Under the pieces are notes generated by a model. That model saw only the letters and a program-made list of their open reading frames with translations, was not told the origin of the DNA and made no database searches. The translations under genes and the position numbers were made by a program. From the NCBI GenBank assembly GCA_018712265.1, contig DVHF01000086.1, positions 1-45,101 of the forward strand: 45,101 nucleotides of DNA, in the 5' to 3' direction. Position 1 is the first letter of the stretch. Each line of letters starts with the position of its first letter. Source of the DNA: Candidatus Gallacutalibacter pullicola (GTDB taxonomy: Bacteria > Bacillota > Clostridia > Oscillospirales > Acutalibacteraceae). Below are positions 1-8,731 of the stretch, one piece after another.

Positions 1-120
1 CAGGGGGATCTTTAAGGGGGACAGGAGTCCCCCTTAAATGGTCTTTTGCTTCCTTTTCTTCCAACAAGAAAAGGAAGGGCCGGCAGGGGTTTGGGGGCGC
101 GGCCTGAGCCGCCCCCAACG
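1..120. repeat. Three consecutive strong hairpins at the left edge
   Basis: Three adjacent inverted repeats. At 11-38 there is a perfect 12-bp stem (TTTAAGGGGGAC, loop AGGA). At 49-77 there is a perfect 12-bp stem (CTTCCTTTTCTT, loop CCAAC). At 91-118 there is a 9-bp stem (TTGGGGGCG) that can be lengthened by flanking CCGGC/GCCGG. No coding frame is convincing. They may be stacked terminators or the end of a structured repeat that continues outside the window. The rest of 121-282 holds a short TGAAGCC/GGCTTCA hairpin and a 60-bp-spaced direct repeat (CGGGCAG..GC.AAAAATCCC near 190 and 249). Confidence 0.6.
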
Positions 121-259
121 CCGGGACCTGCAAGGTTCGATAGATCATATTTAAGTGAAGCCTGCGGCTTCAAATATTCCCGTCCCGCTCGGGCAGAGCA
201 AAAAATCCCAACTCGGTGAAGTTGAAAGCTTCAAGCTGTGCGCGCGTCCGGGCAGGGCG

Positions 260-281
260 AAAAATCCCGCCGCAGGGGATT
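260..281 (-). terminator. Possible weak terminator after the VWA gene
   Basis: On the minus strand AATCCC...GGGATT forms a 6-bp stem directly after the VWA stop codon and is followed by a run of T. The stem is short, so this is a weak call. Confidence 0.35.
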
Positions 282-282
282 G

Positions 283-1464
283 TCATTTAATGATGGTTCC
301 GATCCAGTCCGCGAGAGCTTCGGGAGTCATCGCCGCTACATGAGCGCCCATCCCCGCAAGCTGCTTCGCGGCCTGCTTGTCATAGGCGGGTTCTGCGCCT
401 TCGTCCAAGGCCGGGAGGATCACAAATTTCACGCCGCTTTCCAAAATCCCGCGGCTGACCGCATACATATTCTGGTATCCGCCGCCCTCGTACAGATCCG
501 TAACAAGCACTAGAATTGTGCGGTGCGGATTTTCTACTAGCTGTTCGCAATAGCGGAGCGCCCCTGCAATATCCGTGCCGCCGCCCAGTTGGACGCTCAT
601 CAGCAGCTCCACTGGATCCGCCGCAATACCGGACAGATCCACAATGTCCGTGGAGAAAATCACGAATTTGGTGCGGAGCATCGGCAGCTTGGCGAAAATC
701 CCCGCCATCACTGCGCTGTGGATAATGCTGTCCATCATGGAACCGCTTTCATCTACGCACAGAATCACGTTCCACGTGTTATACTTCTTGACCCGGCTGT
801 TAAAATAAACGTTTTCCAGCACAAGACGGTGCTTTTCAGTGTCGTAATTCTTCAAATTGCGCCGGATCGTTTTCTTGAAATCCAGATTTGCCGCGCACTT
901 GATCCGCGAACTTCGGCTGCGATCCACCTTGCCGACAATGCTCTGCCGCACCTCCGATTCCAGCTTCTTCATCAGATCCTCCGCGACCTGCCGCACGATC
1001 CGCTTCGCCGTATCCAGCACGTCGCCTTTCATCATGTGCTTGAGACTGAGGATCGTTTTCAGCAGCTCCTGATTCGGTTCCAGCCGCTGAAGCACCTCTT
1101 TATCCGTGACAAGCTCGTTCATGCCGTAGCGGTCGAGCGCGTGGCGTTCGAGGATCTCCACCGTCTGCTTCGGGAACAGCTTGCGGATTTTGTTCAGCCA
1201 CGTCACAACGCCGGGATTGCTCCGTTCCCGGCCGCCGCGCTTGTCAGCGCCGTCTCCGTCGCCGTCCCCGCGTCCGCGCACGCCGGATCCCTCGCCGTAT
1301 TCACGCCGGTACAGGAAATCGAGCGCGTCGTCCATCTGCTGATACAGCTGCCCGGCATCCTGCTGGTAGGGGAGCTGATCCTTTGCGTAATTGCCCAGCA
1401 CCAGCCGCCAGCGGTTCCACATCGCCGCGTCGCTGACAGGGCTATCCTTTTTGAATTCTTCCAT
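283..1464 (-). CDS. VWA-domain protein of a MoxR/DUF5682/VWA cassette
   Basis: 393 residues. The C-terminal part is a von Willebrand factor A domain with a complete metal-ion adhesion site: D-E-S-G-S at about 238-242, T at about 298 in GGGTD, and D at about 323 in VTDLYEGG. The N-terminal half is helical and has a short Gly/Asp/Arg-rich linker (about 58-82). The ATG follows GGGAGG and lies directly after the stop of the DUF5682 gene, so the two are translationally close. In MoxR systems the VWA protein is usually the Mg-dependent partner of the ATPase and binds or remodels a client. The client here is unknown. Last gene of the three-gene operon. Confidence 0.88.
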   Translation of the reverse strand: MEEFKKDSPVSDAAMWNRWRLVLGNYAKDQLPYQQDAGQLYQQMDDALDFLYRREYGEGSGVRGRGDGDGDGADKRGGRERSNPGVVTWLNKIRKLFPKQTVEILERHALDRYGMNELVTDKEVLQRLEPNQELLKTILSLKHMMKGDVLDTAKRIVRQVAEDLMKKLESEVRQSIVGKVDRSRSSRIKCAANLDFKKTIRRNLKNYDTEKHRLVLENVYFNSRVKKYNTWNVILCVDESGSMMDSIIHSAVMAGIFAKLPMLRTKFVIFSTDIVDLSGIAADPVELLMSVQLGGGTDIAGALRYCEQLVENPHRTILVLVTDLYEGGGYQNMYAVSRGILESGVKFVILPALDEGAEPAYDKQAAKQLAGMGAHVAAMTPEALADWIGTIIK

Positions 1465-3939
1465 TTATCCAGCCTCCCCCGTTTCCTGACGGAGGCTTTC
1501 CTCCGCCCACGCTTCTATCCGTTCCCCCAGCGCGAACAGGTACGGATCTGCCGCCTGCTCCGCCAAAAGCTCGCCGTCCTTTTTCCCGTACAGGGACGCG
1601 ATCCTCCCTCCCAGGGAATCAATTTCTGACGGCGTGAAATAACAGAACGCCAGCCGCAGGTTCGGGATCATCTCCAAAAATTCCGGCTCCCCGATCTGGC
1701 GGAGCATCCCGTCCATCGCCTCCAGAAACGCCGGATTGACGAACACCAGATCCTTTGCCGTGTCGAACAGGCCGCGGAAAAACGACGCTGCCGCCAACAT
1801 CTTTTCGTGTGTGCCGCGCAGATATCCGCCCAGCGTGAACAGGATTTCCTGCTCGGCATCTCTGTCGAAGCCATAGAGGATCCCGAGGCCCGCGCCGTGG
1901 ATTGCCGGATTGAGATCCGGCTGCTGGAGCATCAGGCGCACGCCCTCATACAACATCTGGCTGTCCAGCCCATGATCCGTTTTCTGCGCGATGCGGTACA
2001 GGCTGCGCAGCGATTTCAGCCGCTTTTCCTGCTCCTCCTCCCGGCACGACGCGATTCCCGGCAGCATCAGGATCAGCTTTTCATACGCCCCGCGCACCAT
2101 ATCCGAAACTGCCGTATTCTCCGGGATGCGGTACATTTCCTGCCGCTCCTCCACCTGCGAAAGGTTGAACAGGCACGCCGCCATCGCGTCAAAGGAGGTT
2201 TCTTCGCTGATCCATTCGCGCAGTTTTGCTAAAATCTGGAAGAACAGATCGGGCATTCCCATTTCCATGGAATGGATGCACAGCCGCGAGCCTTCCTCGC
2301 TTCCAGCGTTCTCCTCCATCCGCCGCTTCAGCCACGATTTGGCCGCTTCCTCGACGGTTCCGCCGTAGACGGATTTATCGATCAGCTCCGCCGTCACCGC
2401 GGGCAGGTACTGCCACTGCCACGTCTCACGGATGAGGTTTTTCCCCGTCCCCTTGGCAAGCTGCGGTCCCTTGAGCATCACCGCGAAGCCTGTTTCCAAG
2501 AAAATCAGCTGATGCAGAAAACAGCTGATTTCCCGGTGGCGCTTTGTAGTGAAAATATCGAGCGTGCGCTCCGATTTGACCGTCGTATTGATTTTGATTT
2601 GATAGTCCTTGCATTTCTGCTGGAAATCCTGCAAAATCGGCGGGATGGGCGCGCCGCTCCACAGGGAGCCCGTCCGCCGCCCGGAAAGCTGACGCTTCAG
2701 CAGAAGCAGCGGGATCTCGCTCGAGATGTCCCGCTCTCCCTTGACGAAGCACGACAGCACCCCGTCCGACAGCTCGAACACGCCGCACTCCGGCTTACCG
2801 CGCAGCGCCGACAGTCCCTCCATCATCTGCACGCCGCAGATCTCGTCGAACGTCGAGATCCCGGCGTCCTTCTGGCGCGCGGCTTTCCCGCACCGGATCA
2901 GGAAATCGATCGACGATTCCGTGAACGGCGTTTCCGATCCGGCCTGCGCCGCCTCCCACACCCTGTGGTAATACGCCGGATGCGGCATTCCGCTGGCGTA
3001 GCCGTTGAGCTGATCCGCCTGTTCCTCAGAATACGGCATCACATAGACGGCGCAGTCCTTTTCCGGCAGGCTTTTCCGCAGGGCAGGCAGCTTCGTTTCC
3101 TCCGGCTCATATTCTCCCAGGAACGCCAGCACGCCCCGCACATGGAACCCGCCCATCACGGCAAGCACGCGCTTTCCCTGCTTTCTCTGCTCCGCGATCC
3201 GACCCGCCATGAATCGCTCCCGCAGCAGACAGCCGTCCCGGAGAAGCTCCTCTCGGCTCGTATTCTTCCGCGACAGCAGGCAGTAGAACAGCAGGTCCCG
3301 CATAAAATCCTTTGTATCGCGGTGCAGGCCGCCGATCTCGAAATATTTCTCCCAGAATTCGTGGAACCCGCGCAGTCCCTTTTTCCGGCAAAGTTCCTGA
3401 ATAGCGGTATTCTCCGAAAGCAGGTAATCGTCGTTATACGATTCCTTTTCCCCTTTGCGGAGCAATCGCGCGCCCTCCGCCGAGCCGATCAGGATCTGCG
3501 CATAGGACAGATCCATAAACCCGGATTCCACCCCCAGCGCGGCCGCTTCGCGCAGGGCCACAAGCTCCGGCGAGTATTCCAGAAACGGATAGTAACAGCG
3601 GTACTCGCCCGCTTCCTCCGCGATGTATTTCCCGGAATCATGGTACGAATAGTAAAAGGCCAGCGGCGGCTTTGTTTCCTCGTGCAGCAGCACCGGGATA
3701 TAAGTATTGGCCTCCTCCGGTCCCTCCACCAGCACAATATCCGGACGGTACTCCCGGATCACCTTTGCCAAATGGATCGAACAGACCGGACTGTGATGGC
3801 GGACCGGCCAGCACACAAGGCCGTCCTCCGGGCGGTACGCCTTCTCAAACAGCTCCGCGCTCTCCCGAAGAAGCTCCTGCGCCCCGTCCGCGCCCGCGCT
3901 TACCGGATCCATTTGCGCGCCTCGTAATACTTCTCCCAT
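1465..3939 (-). CDS. DUF5682 family protein
   Basis: 824 residues. The N-terminal region carries WPVRHHSPVCS at about 44-54, VLVEGPEE at about 70-77 and an AVMGGFHVRG motif near 265. These are features of the DUF5682 family, and the paired E and GxxH motifs resemble TraB/ChaN/Tiki-type domains (inference). The remainder is a long, mainly helical region with no recognised catalytic motif. It lies between the MoxR ATPase and the VWA gene, which is the usual setting of this family. The start at 3939 has AGGAGG seven bases upstream and overlaps the moxR end by 40 bp. An in-frame ATG at 3912 has a weaker GAGG site and is the alternative. Function is not established. Confidence 0.85.
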   Translation of the reverse strand: MGEVLRGAQMDPVSAGADGAQELLRESAELFEKAYRPEDGLVCWPVRHHSPVCSIHLAKVIREYRPDIVLVEGPEEANTYIPVLLHEETKPPLAFYYSYHDSGKYIAEEAGEYRCYYPFLEYSPELVALREAAALGVESGFMDLSYAQILIGSAEGARLLRKGEKESYNDDYLLSENTAIQELCRKKGLRGFHEFWEKYFEIGGLHRDTKDFMRDLLFYCLLSRKNTSREELLRDGCLLRERFMAGRIAEQRKQGKRVLAVMGGFHVRGVLAFLGEYEPEETKLPALRKSLPEKDCAVYVMPYSEEQADQLNGYASGMPHPAYYHRVWEAAQAGSETPFTESSIDFLIRCGKAARQKDAGISTFDEICGVQMMEGLSALRGKPECGVFELSDGVLSCFVKGERDISSEIPLLLLKRQLSGRRTGSLWSGAPIPPILQDFQQKCKDYQIKINTTVKSERTLDIFTTKRHREISCFLHQLIFLETGFAVMLKGPQLAKGTGKNLIRETWQWQYLPAVTAELIDKSVYGGTVEEAAKSWLKRRMEENAGSEEGSRLCIHSMEMGMPDLFFQILAKLREWISEETSFDAMAACLFNLSQVEERQEMYRIPENTAVSDMVRGAYEKLILMLPGIASCREEEQEKRLKSLRSLYRIAQKTDHGLDSQMLYEGVRLMLQQPDLNPAIHGAGLGILYGFDRDAEQEILFTLGGYLRGTHEKMLAAASFFRGLFDTAKDLVFVNPAFLEAMDGMLRQIGEPEFLEMIPNLRLAFCYFTPSEIDSLGGRIASLYGKKDGELLAEQAADPYLFALGERIEAWAEESLRQETGEAG

Positions 3940-5009
3940 AAGCCGCCCTCCTGCTTGCCTCTGTCCTTCACTACCGTCTGGAAGTATCCCTTTACCTTCA
4001 CCAGATCGTCGCGGCTCTCCTTTGCCACTGCGCCGATCAGGTTCTGCACGAGGCTGTCGATCATGCCGCCCTCTCCGTAGAAGTACGCGCCCAGCATCGT
4101 CTGGAAATATACGCTGACCGCCTCCGCCGTGCTCATCACCGCGGCGGGCTTATCGATGCGGTGCCCCAGCGACGATACGCCCTCCCGCAGCTCGTGGTAC
4201 GTATAGGCGAGCAGATCCGCCACCTGCTCGTCCGGCTCCATCTCGATCTGGCTCAGTGCGGCGAGCTTTCTCACCTCGGAGAGGATGATCTTCTTTTCCA
4301 GCGCGACGTCCTGAATTGGGAAGATCGTCTCGAAATTGAACCGGCGCTTGAGCGCGCTGCTCATCTCATTGACGCCCTTATCCCGGATATTCGCCGTGCC
4401 GATCACATTGAATCCCGGTTTCGCGAACAGGAGACCGTCCTCCGCGAGCTCCGGGATGCTCAGCACCTTATCGCTGAGGATACTGATCAGGCTGTCCTGG
4501 ATTTCCGCCGGGCATCGGGTGATTTCCTCCAGTCTTGTAAGGATCCCCTTTTCCATGCCGATATACAGCGGCGACGGCACCAGCGCCTCCCGCACGGGAC
4601 CGCGATCCAGCAGCATCGCGTAGTTCCAGGTATACTTTATCATGTCCTCCGTTGTGCCGGCCGTACCCTGCACCGTATTGGTGCTGTTATTGCAGATCGC
4701 CGCCGACAAAAGCTCCGACAACATCGTCTTTGCCGTACCCGGTTCGCCGACGAGCATCAGTCCCCGGTTGCCCGCCAGCGTGATGATGCACCGCTCTACC
4801 AGCGCATCGTTGCCGAAAAATTTTTTGGAGATCGTGATCTTCTTCCCCTCATACGGCAGAGGCTTCTCCGATCCTAAAATAAAGGTGCGCACCGCTTTGG
4901 CGGACATCTGCCAGTTCATCGGCTTACGGCCCTCGTCGTTTGCAATCAGCGCCTGGATTTCCTCCCGATACAATTCTTCCATCGGCGGCTTAATTCTTTT
5001 CTGTTCCAT
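3900..5009 (-). CDS. MoxR-family AAA+ ATPase
   Basis: 369 residues. Walker A is GEPGTAKT at about 88-95, with an acidic Walker B-like stretch ILTRLEEI further on. The sensor-1/arginine-finger region reads NVIGTANIRDKGVNEM followed by ALKRRFNFE. MoxR ATPases act as chaperone-like remodelling machines with VWA partners. The ATG is preceded by AGGAGG. This is the first gene of a three-gene minus-strand operon and has a good promoter 87-115 bp upstream. It is divergent from the MFS gene. Confidence 0.9.
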   Translation of the reverse strand: MEQKRIKPPMEELYREEIQALIANDEGRKPMNWQMSAKAVRTFILGSEKPLPYEGKKITISKKFFGNDALVERCIITLAGNRGLMLVGEPGTAKTMLSELLSAAICNNSTNTVQGTAGTTEDMIKYTWNYAMLLDRGPVREALVPSPLYIGMEKGILTRLEEITRCPAEIQDSLISILSDKVLSIPELAEDGLLFAKPGFNVIGTANIRDKGVNEMSSALKRRFNFETIFPIQDVALEKKIILSEVRKLAALSQIEMEPDEQVADLLAYTYHELREGVSSLGHRIDKPAAVMSTAEAVSVYFQTMLGAYFYGEGGMIDSLVQNLIGAVAKESRDDLVKVKGYFQTVVKDRGKQEGGLWEKYYEARKWIR

Positions 5010-5360
5010 CTTTGCTTCCTCCTGTATCTCCGGTCCTGCGCAATTCTTCTCGTTTATCCGCAGGATCCTGCTTTACCTGAAAAATACCTGTTTTCATGAT
5101 ACTAAAAATACCCTTAAATTGCAACTATTTTTAGAAATTATGTTCTGTTAGAACGGCGTTTGTATTTTCTTTCAGATTCTTGACAAGCTCGGGAGCTTCT
5201 CTATTCTATTCCCTATATCGGATAAAAACGACAAAAAATTAAACTGCTTCTAATGACTTATGACAATGGATTTTTTCATTTGGCTTCTTTATAATTGATT
5301 CGGGTCTCGCTGCACTGGTCAGCAGCGGGCACGAATCTTTCATATTTTTCGGAGGCTTTT
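5010..5360. other. Divergent intergenic region moxR / MFS gene
   Basis: Apart from the moxR promoter, this 351-bp gap holds an extended A/T-rich stretch. For the plus strand there are two candidate promoters: TTGACA near 5181 with TATTCT 16 bp on, and a TATAAT at 5290-5295 with only a weak -35. I see no operator palindrome, riboswitch or small gene here. Confidence 0.4.
5096..5124 (-). promoter_or_regulatory. Promoter of the MoxR operon
   Basis: On the minus strand TTGCAA (5119-5124) and TATCAT (5096-5101) are separated by exactly 17 bp. The start codon follows 87 bp downstream of the -10. The bases around the -35 read AAATAGTTGCAATT, identical to the -35 region of the yicC promoter. Confidence 0.6.
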
Positions 5361-6539
5361 ATGTATTCCCTTCTGCTTGCCATTATCTACATCGCCTTCA
5401 TCAGCCTTGGCCTTCCAGATTCCCTGCTGGGATCGGCGTGGCCCACCATGTATGGGCAGCTCGGTGTGCCGGTATCGTTTGCCGGGGGCATCACCATGAT
5501 CATCTCATTTGGAACGATCGTTTCCAGCCTCCTGTCCGATACCCTCACCCGGAAGCTCGGCGCGGGCCTTGTCACCGCAATCAGCGTGCTGGCGACAGCG
5601 GTTGCCCTGTTTGGATTTTCGATCTCCAACTCCTTTTTTGCGCTGTGTCTCTGGGCAATCCCCTACGGGCTTGGCGCCGGCGCTGTGGATGCCGCGCTCA
5701 ATAATTACGTCGCGCTGCATTACTCCTCCCGCCATATGAGCTGGCTGCACTGCTTCTGGGGCGTCGGGACGGCTGTCAGCCCCTACATCATGAGCTACTG
5801 CCTGACGGGCGGCCTTGGCTGGCACCGCGGATATTCCTTCGTCTCCCTGCTTCAGGTGATCCTTGCAGCCGTTCTGTTTCTCAGTCTCCCCCTCTGGAAA
5901 AAACGGGACGGCAATCCAGACGGCAGCACGGAAACACAGCCTCCGCGCAGTCTCCCGCAGATCCTCAAAATACGCGGGATCAAATATATGCTTCTCGCCT
6001 TTTTCGGATACAGCGCGCTGGAATCCACTGCCGGACTGTGGGCCAGCAGCTACCTTGCAGAATTCCGTGGCATCAGTTCCGACACCGCCGCGCGCTTCGC
6101 TTCCCTGTTTTATCTGGGCATCACCTTCGGACGGTTTCTCTGCGGCTTTATTTCTGACCGTATCGGCGATAAAAATATGATCCGCAGTGGGATTCTGGTT
6201 TCTGCTTTCGGCGTGATTCTTGTCGCGTTTCCGCTGGATAACGCGTTTGCTCTGATAGGACTTATTGTAATCGGATTCGGCTGTGCGCCGGTTTATCCGT
6301 CGATCATCCATTCCACCCCGGCAAATTTCGGGAAAGAAAATTCGCAGGCCGCGATCGGGGTGCAGATGGCGAGCGCCTATACTGGTACAACGCTGATGCC
6401 GCCGCTGTTTGGATTATTGGGAGAACATATCAGTATGGGATTATATCCGTTTTATTTGTTGTTTTTCGCGCTGTTGATGCTGGTGGTATCGGAGGGAATG
6501 AATAGGCTTTTGGCAAAGCCAAAGGTGAGCAAAAATTAA
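5361..6539 (+). CDS. Major facilitator superfamily transporter
   Basis: 392 residues with about 12 hydrophobic segments, in two halves separated by a charged loop around residue 200 (KKRDGNPDGSTETQ). The FGxxxSxxxSD-type signature (SFGTIVSSLLSDTLTRK) near residue 50 and GRFLCGFISDRIGDK in the second half are the typical loop 2-3 and 8-9 motifs of the MFS. It is closest in feel to FucP-like sugar permeases, but the substrate cannot be read from sequence. The ATG at 5361 follows GGAGG by five bases, which is better than an upstream in-frame start at 5295. Its last codons lie inside the left copy of the inverted repeat at 6512-6715. Confidence 0.88.
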   Translation: MYSLLLAIIYIAFISLGLPDSLLGSAWPTMYGQLGVPVSFAGGITMIISFGTIVSSLLSDTLTRKLGAGLVTAISVLATAVALFGFSISNSFFALCLWAIPYGLGAGAVDAALNNYVALHYSSRHMSWLHCFWGVGTAVSPYIMSYCLTGGLGWHRGYSFVSLLQVILAAVLFLSLPLWKKRDGNPDGSTETQPPRSLPQILKIRGIKYMLLAFFGYSALESTAGLWASSYLAEFRGISSDTAARFASLFYLGITFGRFLCGFISDRIGDKNMIRSGILVSAFGVILVAFPLDNAFALIGLIVIGFGCAPVYPSIIHSTPANFGKENSQAAIGVQMASAYTGTTLMPPLFGLLGEHISMGLYPFYLLFFALLMLVVSEGMNRLLAKPKVSKN

Positions 6540-6715
6540 AGTTTTCGCCAGCCTTTTTCAAAAGGCTGCGGGGGCGCGGGGGCTGGCCCCCGTGAAAAAG
6601 GGACGCGAAGCGTCCCTCGAAAGAGCTGAGCAAACAGAGAGGGGCAACCATCCGGTGGATGGTTGTCCCGAACGCCTTTGCGATCCCCCGGGCGGAGCGG
6701 CACCTCATACGGTGT
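6512..6715 (+). repeat. Structured repeat, left (direct) copy
   Basis: About 200 bp, nearly mirrored by 7010-7210 on the other strand. It contains four hairpins in a row: AGCCTTTTTCAAAAGGCT, GGGGGCTGGCCCCC, GGGACGCgaaGCGTCCC and AACCATCCggtGGATGGTT. It begins within the last codons of the MFS gene, which therefore uses repeat DNA for its stop. It is not a coding region: the open frames through it are short and unlike the neighbours. Confidence 0.8.
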
Positions 6716-7207
6716 TCCCAGCACAGGTTTGACTTTTCTCCGGGCCTGAATCATCCGGAACCGCCAAAAAATCGAAAAGAAGTCAGAATCCCCGGCAAAG
6801 CCGGGGGTGTCTTTTCATTAAAGCAGCCAATACAAAAAGGGAATCTCCCTCGCAAAACGGGGAGACTCCCTTTTCTTTTAATAAGCCTTATTTACTGGAG
6901 CTTTTAGGCAATACGGCACAATCCACCGTACAGAATAACGCAGCATTGTTTTCGCAAAACGGAGCATGGTCCGCGGCAGGAGATTTACCGGCAGCCTCAG
7001 GCAGGGGTTGGGTGAGCGCGGTACACTTGCCGCTTGGGGGACCGCAAAAGCGTTCAGGCGGACCATCCACCGGATGGTCCGCCCTCTCTGTTTGCTCACC
7101 TTTCCGGGGGAACGCTTCGCGTTCCTCTTTCACGGGGGCCAGCCCCCGCGCCCCCGCAGCCTTTTGAAAAAGGCTGGCGAAAACTTTAATTTTTGCTCAC
7201 CTTTGGC
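6540..7207. other. Gap between convergent MFS and thiN genes
   Basis: 668 bp with no credible gene. It is made of two inverted ~200-bp repeat copies at its ends and a central region with the two terminators. The region 6880-6960 shows no motif I can name. Confidence 0.6.
6790..6874 (+). terminator. Two hairpin terminators between the repeat copies
   Basis: 6790-6806 is a perfect 7-bp stem (CCCCGGC, loop AAA) followed by TGTCTTTT. 6835-6874 is a longer imperfect stem (AAAAGGGA.TCTCCC paired with GGGAGA.TCCCTTTT) with a T-rich tail. It is nearly symmetrical and could work in both directions between the convergent MFS and thiN genes. Confidence 0.7.
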
Positions 7208-7210
7208 TTA
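7010..7210 (-). repeat. Structured repeat, right (inverted) copy
   Basis: Reverse-complement copy of 6512-6715, by eye about 85-90 percent identical. Two of its stems differ from the left copy by paired changes: GGAACGCgaaGCGTTCC instead of GGGACGCgaaGCGTCCC, and GGACCATCCggtGGATGGTCC instead of AACCATCCggtGGATGGTT. Its outer edge reaches the stop codon of thiN. Confidence 0.8.
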
Positions 7211-7849
7211 CAGCTGTGCTTTGGGCTCCACAATCACCAGCATTTTCCCCTCATGCAGAATAATCTCCGCATGATCCTCCACAATACTATTACTCACTCC
7301 CAGCGGGATCCCCACCTGAAGCGAATAATGCGTCAATGGATATTCCAATCCGTGATAGCTCACATTACACGACGGCACGCCAAACGGGAATACGGATACA
7401 ATACTCCCTTTCTGCTCCCGGAGGATAAGTTTCCCGGAGGAAAGCAGGAAAACCTGACAGCCTTTGGAAATGATTGCACCCTTGCCGCCGTTTGCGGAAA
7501 TGAAATCGAGTACGCAGAGATTCGCGATCGAGTGGTCGAACCGCTCTCCGCCAAGCGCGCCCAGCAGGAAGAAATTCTGACAGCCGCGCCGGAATCCTTC
7601 CTTTACGGCGAACAGCATATCGGTATCGTCTTTATGGACGGGCAGCCGGATCGTCTCGATCCCCTCAGGGATGTCCGTTTCTGCTGAGTCAAAATCTCCT
7701 ACGATCAGATCCGGGCGGATATTGTTTTTCAGAGCCGTATCCAGCCCGCCGTCCGCACAGATCACAAACGCATTTTTGGTATATTCCCGGATCAAATCCG
7801 CGTCCTCCGGGACCGCGCCCAAAATCACACAGGTCATTTTCTCTGCCAT
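7208..7849 (-). CDS. thiN: Thiamine diphosphokinase
   Basis: 213 residues. Transfers a pyrophosphate group from ATP to thiamine to give thiamine diphosphate. The family signature is clear: CADGGLDTAL near residue 31, then PDLIVGDFDS near 47-56 and GALGGERFDHSIANL near 97, which form the metal/ATP and thiamine site. Length is normal. The start is uncertain: ATG at 7849 sits almost on AAGGA, while ATG at 7837 overlaps the rsgA stop as ATGA. In many Clostridia rpe lies between rsgA and thiN; here the two genes overlap and rpe is absent. Confidence 0.9.
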   Translation of the reverse strand: MAEKMTCVILGAVPEDADLIREYTKNAFVICADGGLDTALKNNIRPDLIVGDFDSAETDIPEGIETIRLPVHKDDTDMLFAVKEGFRRGCQNFFLLGALGGERFDHSIANLCVLDFISANGGKGAIISKGCQVFLLSSGKLILREQKGSIVSVFPFGVPSCNVSYHGLEYPLTHYSLQVGIPLGVSNSIVEDHAEIILHEGKMLVIVEPKAQL

Positions 7850-8727
7850 TCCTTAACATCCTTTACTTCTTGATACATGGCTACATAGCTTTCGTGGCGG
7901 GACGGGTGGATCTTCCCCTCCCGCACGGCCTCCAATACTGCGCAGCCTTTCTCACAGGTGTGCGAGCAGGATTGGAACCGGCATTCCGGGATATATTCGG
8001 CGAATTCGCGGAAACAGTGCGGCAGATCCTCTTTGCGGATCAGCTCGTAGCGTTCCAGATCCATCGTGGAAAAGCCGGGCGTATCGGCCACATAGCCGCC
8101 GCCCTCCAGCGGAAGCAGCTCCACCTGACGCGTCGTGTGACGGCCGCGGCCCAGCTTGCGGCTTGTCTCGCCGGTCTGGAGGGAAAAGCGGCTGTCAATG
8201 CGGTTGAGCAGCGACGATTTCCCTACGCCGGAATTTCCGGTAAACGCGGAGATCTTCCCGCACAGCAGCGCGCGGATCGCATCCACGCCCTCGCCCGTCT
8301 CTGAGGATACAGCGTAGAACGGGATCCCCGCCGTGCGGTAAATTTCCGCCAGCGGATCCGGGGATTCCAGATCGGTCTTTGTGGCGATCACAACAGGTTC
8401 GATCCCTTTATTTTCCGCGGCGGCGATCGTCTTGTCGATAATCAGCGTGCTGGGAGACGGATCCCGCACAGACGCGATGATAAACAGCTGGTCGATGTTC
8501 GCCACCGGCGGGCGGACGAGATAATTTTTGCGCGGATGGATTTCCTCCACAAAGCCCGCGCCGTCCTCCGGGGAGACGCGGAACGCGACGTGATCCCCTG
8601 CCACGGGGGTGATCCCGTTTTTGCGGAAGATCCCGCGCGCCCGGCATTCTGTGATGGAACCGTCCGCGGCCTCTACATAGTAGAAGCCGCCGATTCCCTT
8701 GCGGATAATTCCTTCCAAAAGCTCCAT
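7834..8727 (-). CDS. rsgA: Ribosome small subunit maturation GTPase RsgA
   Basis: 297 residues from the ATG at 8727, five bases after the kinase stop. An OB-fold N-terminus is followed by a circularly permuted GTPase: G4 (ATKTD) comes before G1 (GNSGVGKSSLLN) and G3 (DTPGFS). The C-terminal zinc motif is C-(x4)-C-x-H-(x4)-C in CRFQSCSHTCEKGC. RsgA releases immature 30S particles and is activated by the small subunit. Upstream in-frame codons to 8850 lie inside the kinase gene and are not used. It is probably cotranscribed with the kinase, a common arrangement in Firmicutes. Confidence 0.93.
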   Translation of the reverse strand: MELLEGIIRKGIGGFYYVEAADGSITECRARGIFRKNGITPVAGDHVAFRVSPEDGAGFVEEIHPRKNYLVRPPVANIDQLFIIASVRDPSPSTLIIDKTIAAAENKGIEPVVIATKTDLESPDPLAEIYRTAGIPFYAVSSETGEGVDAIRALLCGKISAFTGNSGVGKSSLLNRIDSRFSLQTGETSRKLGRGRHTTRQVELLPLEGGGYVADTPGFSTMDLERYELIRKEDLPHCFREFAEYIPECRFQSCSHTCEKGCAVLEAVREGKIHPSRHESYVAMYQEVKDVKEWQRK

Positions 8728-8731
8728 ACCG

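Noticed and set aside
589..1629. Long plus-strand open frame of 346 codons opposite the VWA and DUF5682 genes
   Set aside because: Antisense shadow of GC-rich coding sequence; the minus-strand proteins have clear domains.
2272..3927. 551-codon plus-strand frame opposite the DUF5682 gene
   Set aside because: Arg/His/Leu-rich composition typical of an antisense shadow; the DUF5682 motifs are on the minus strand.
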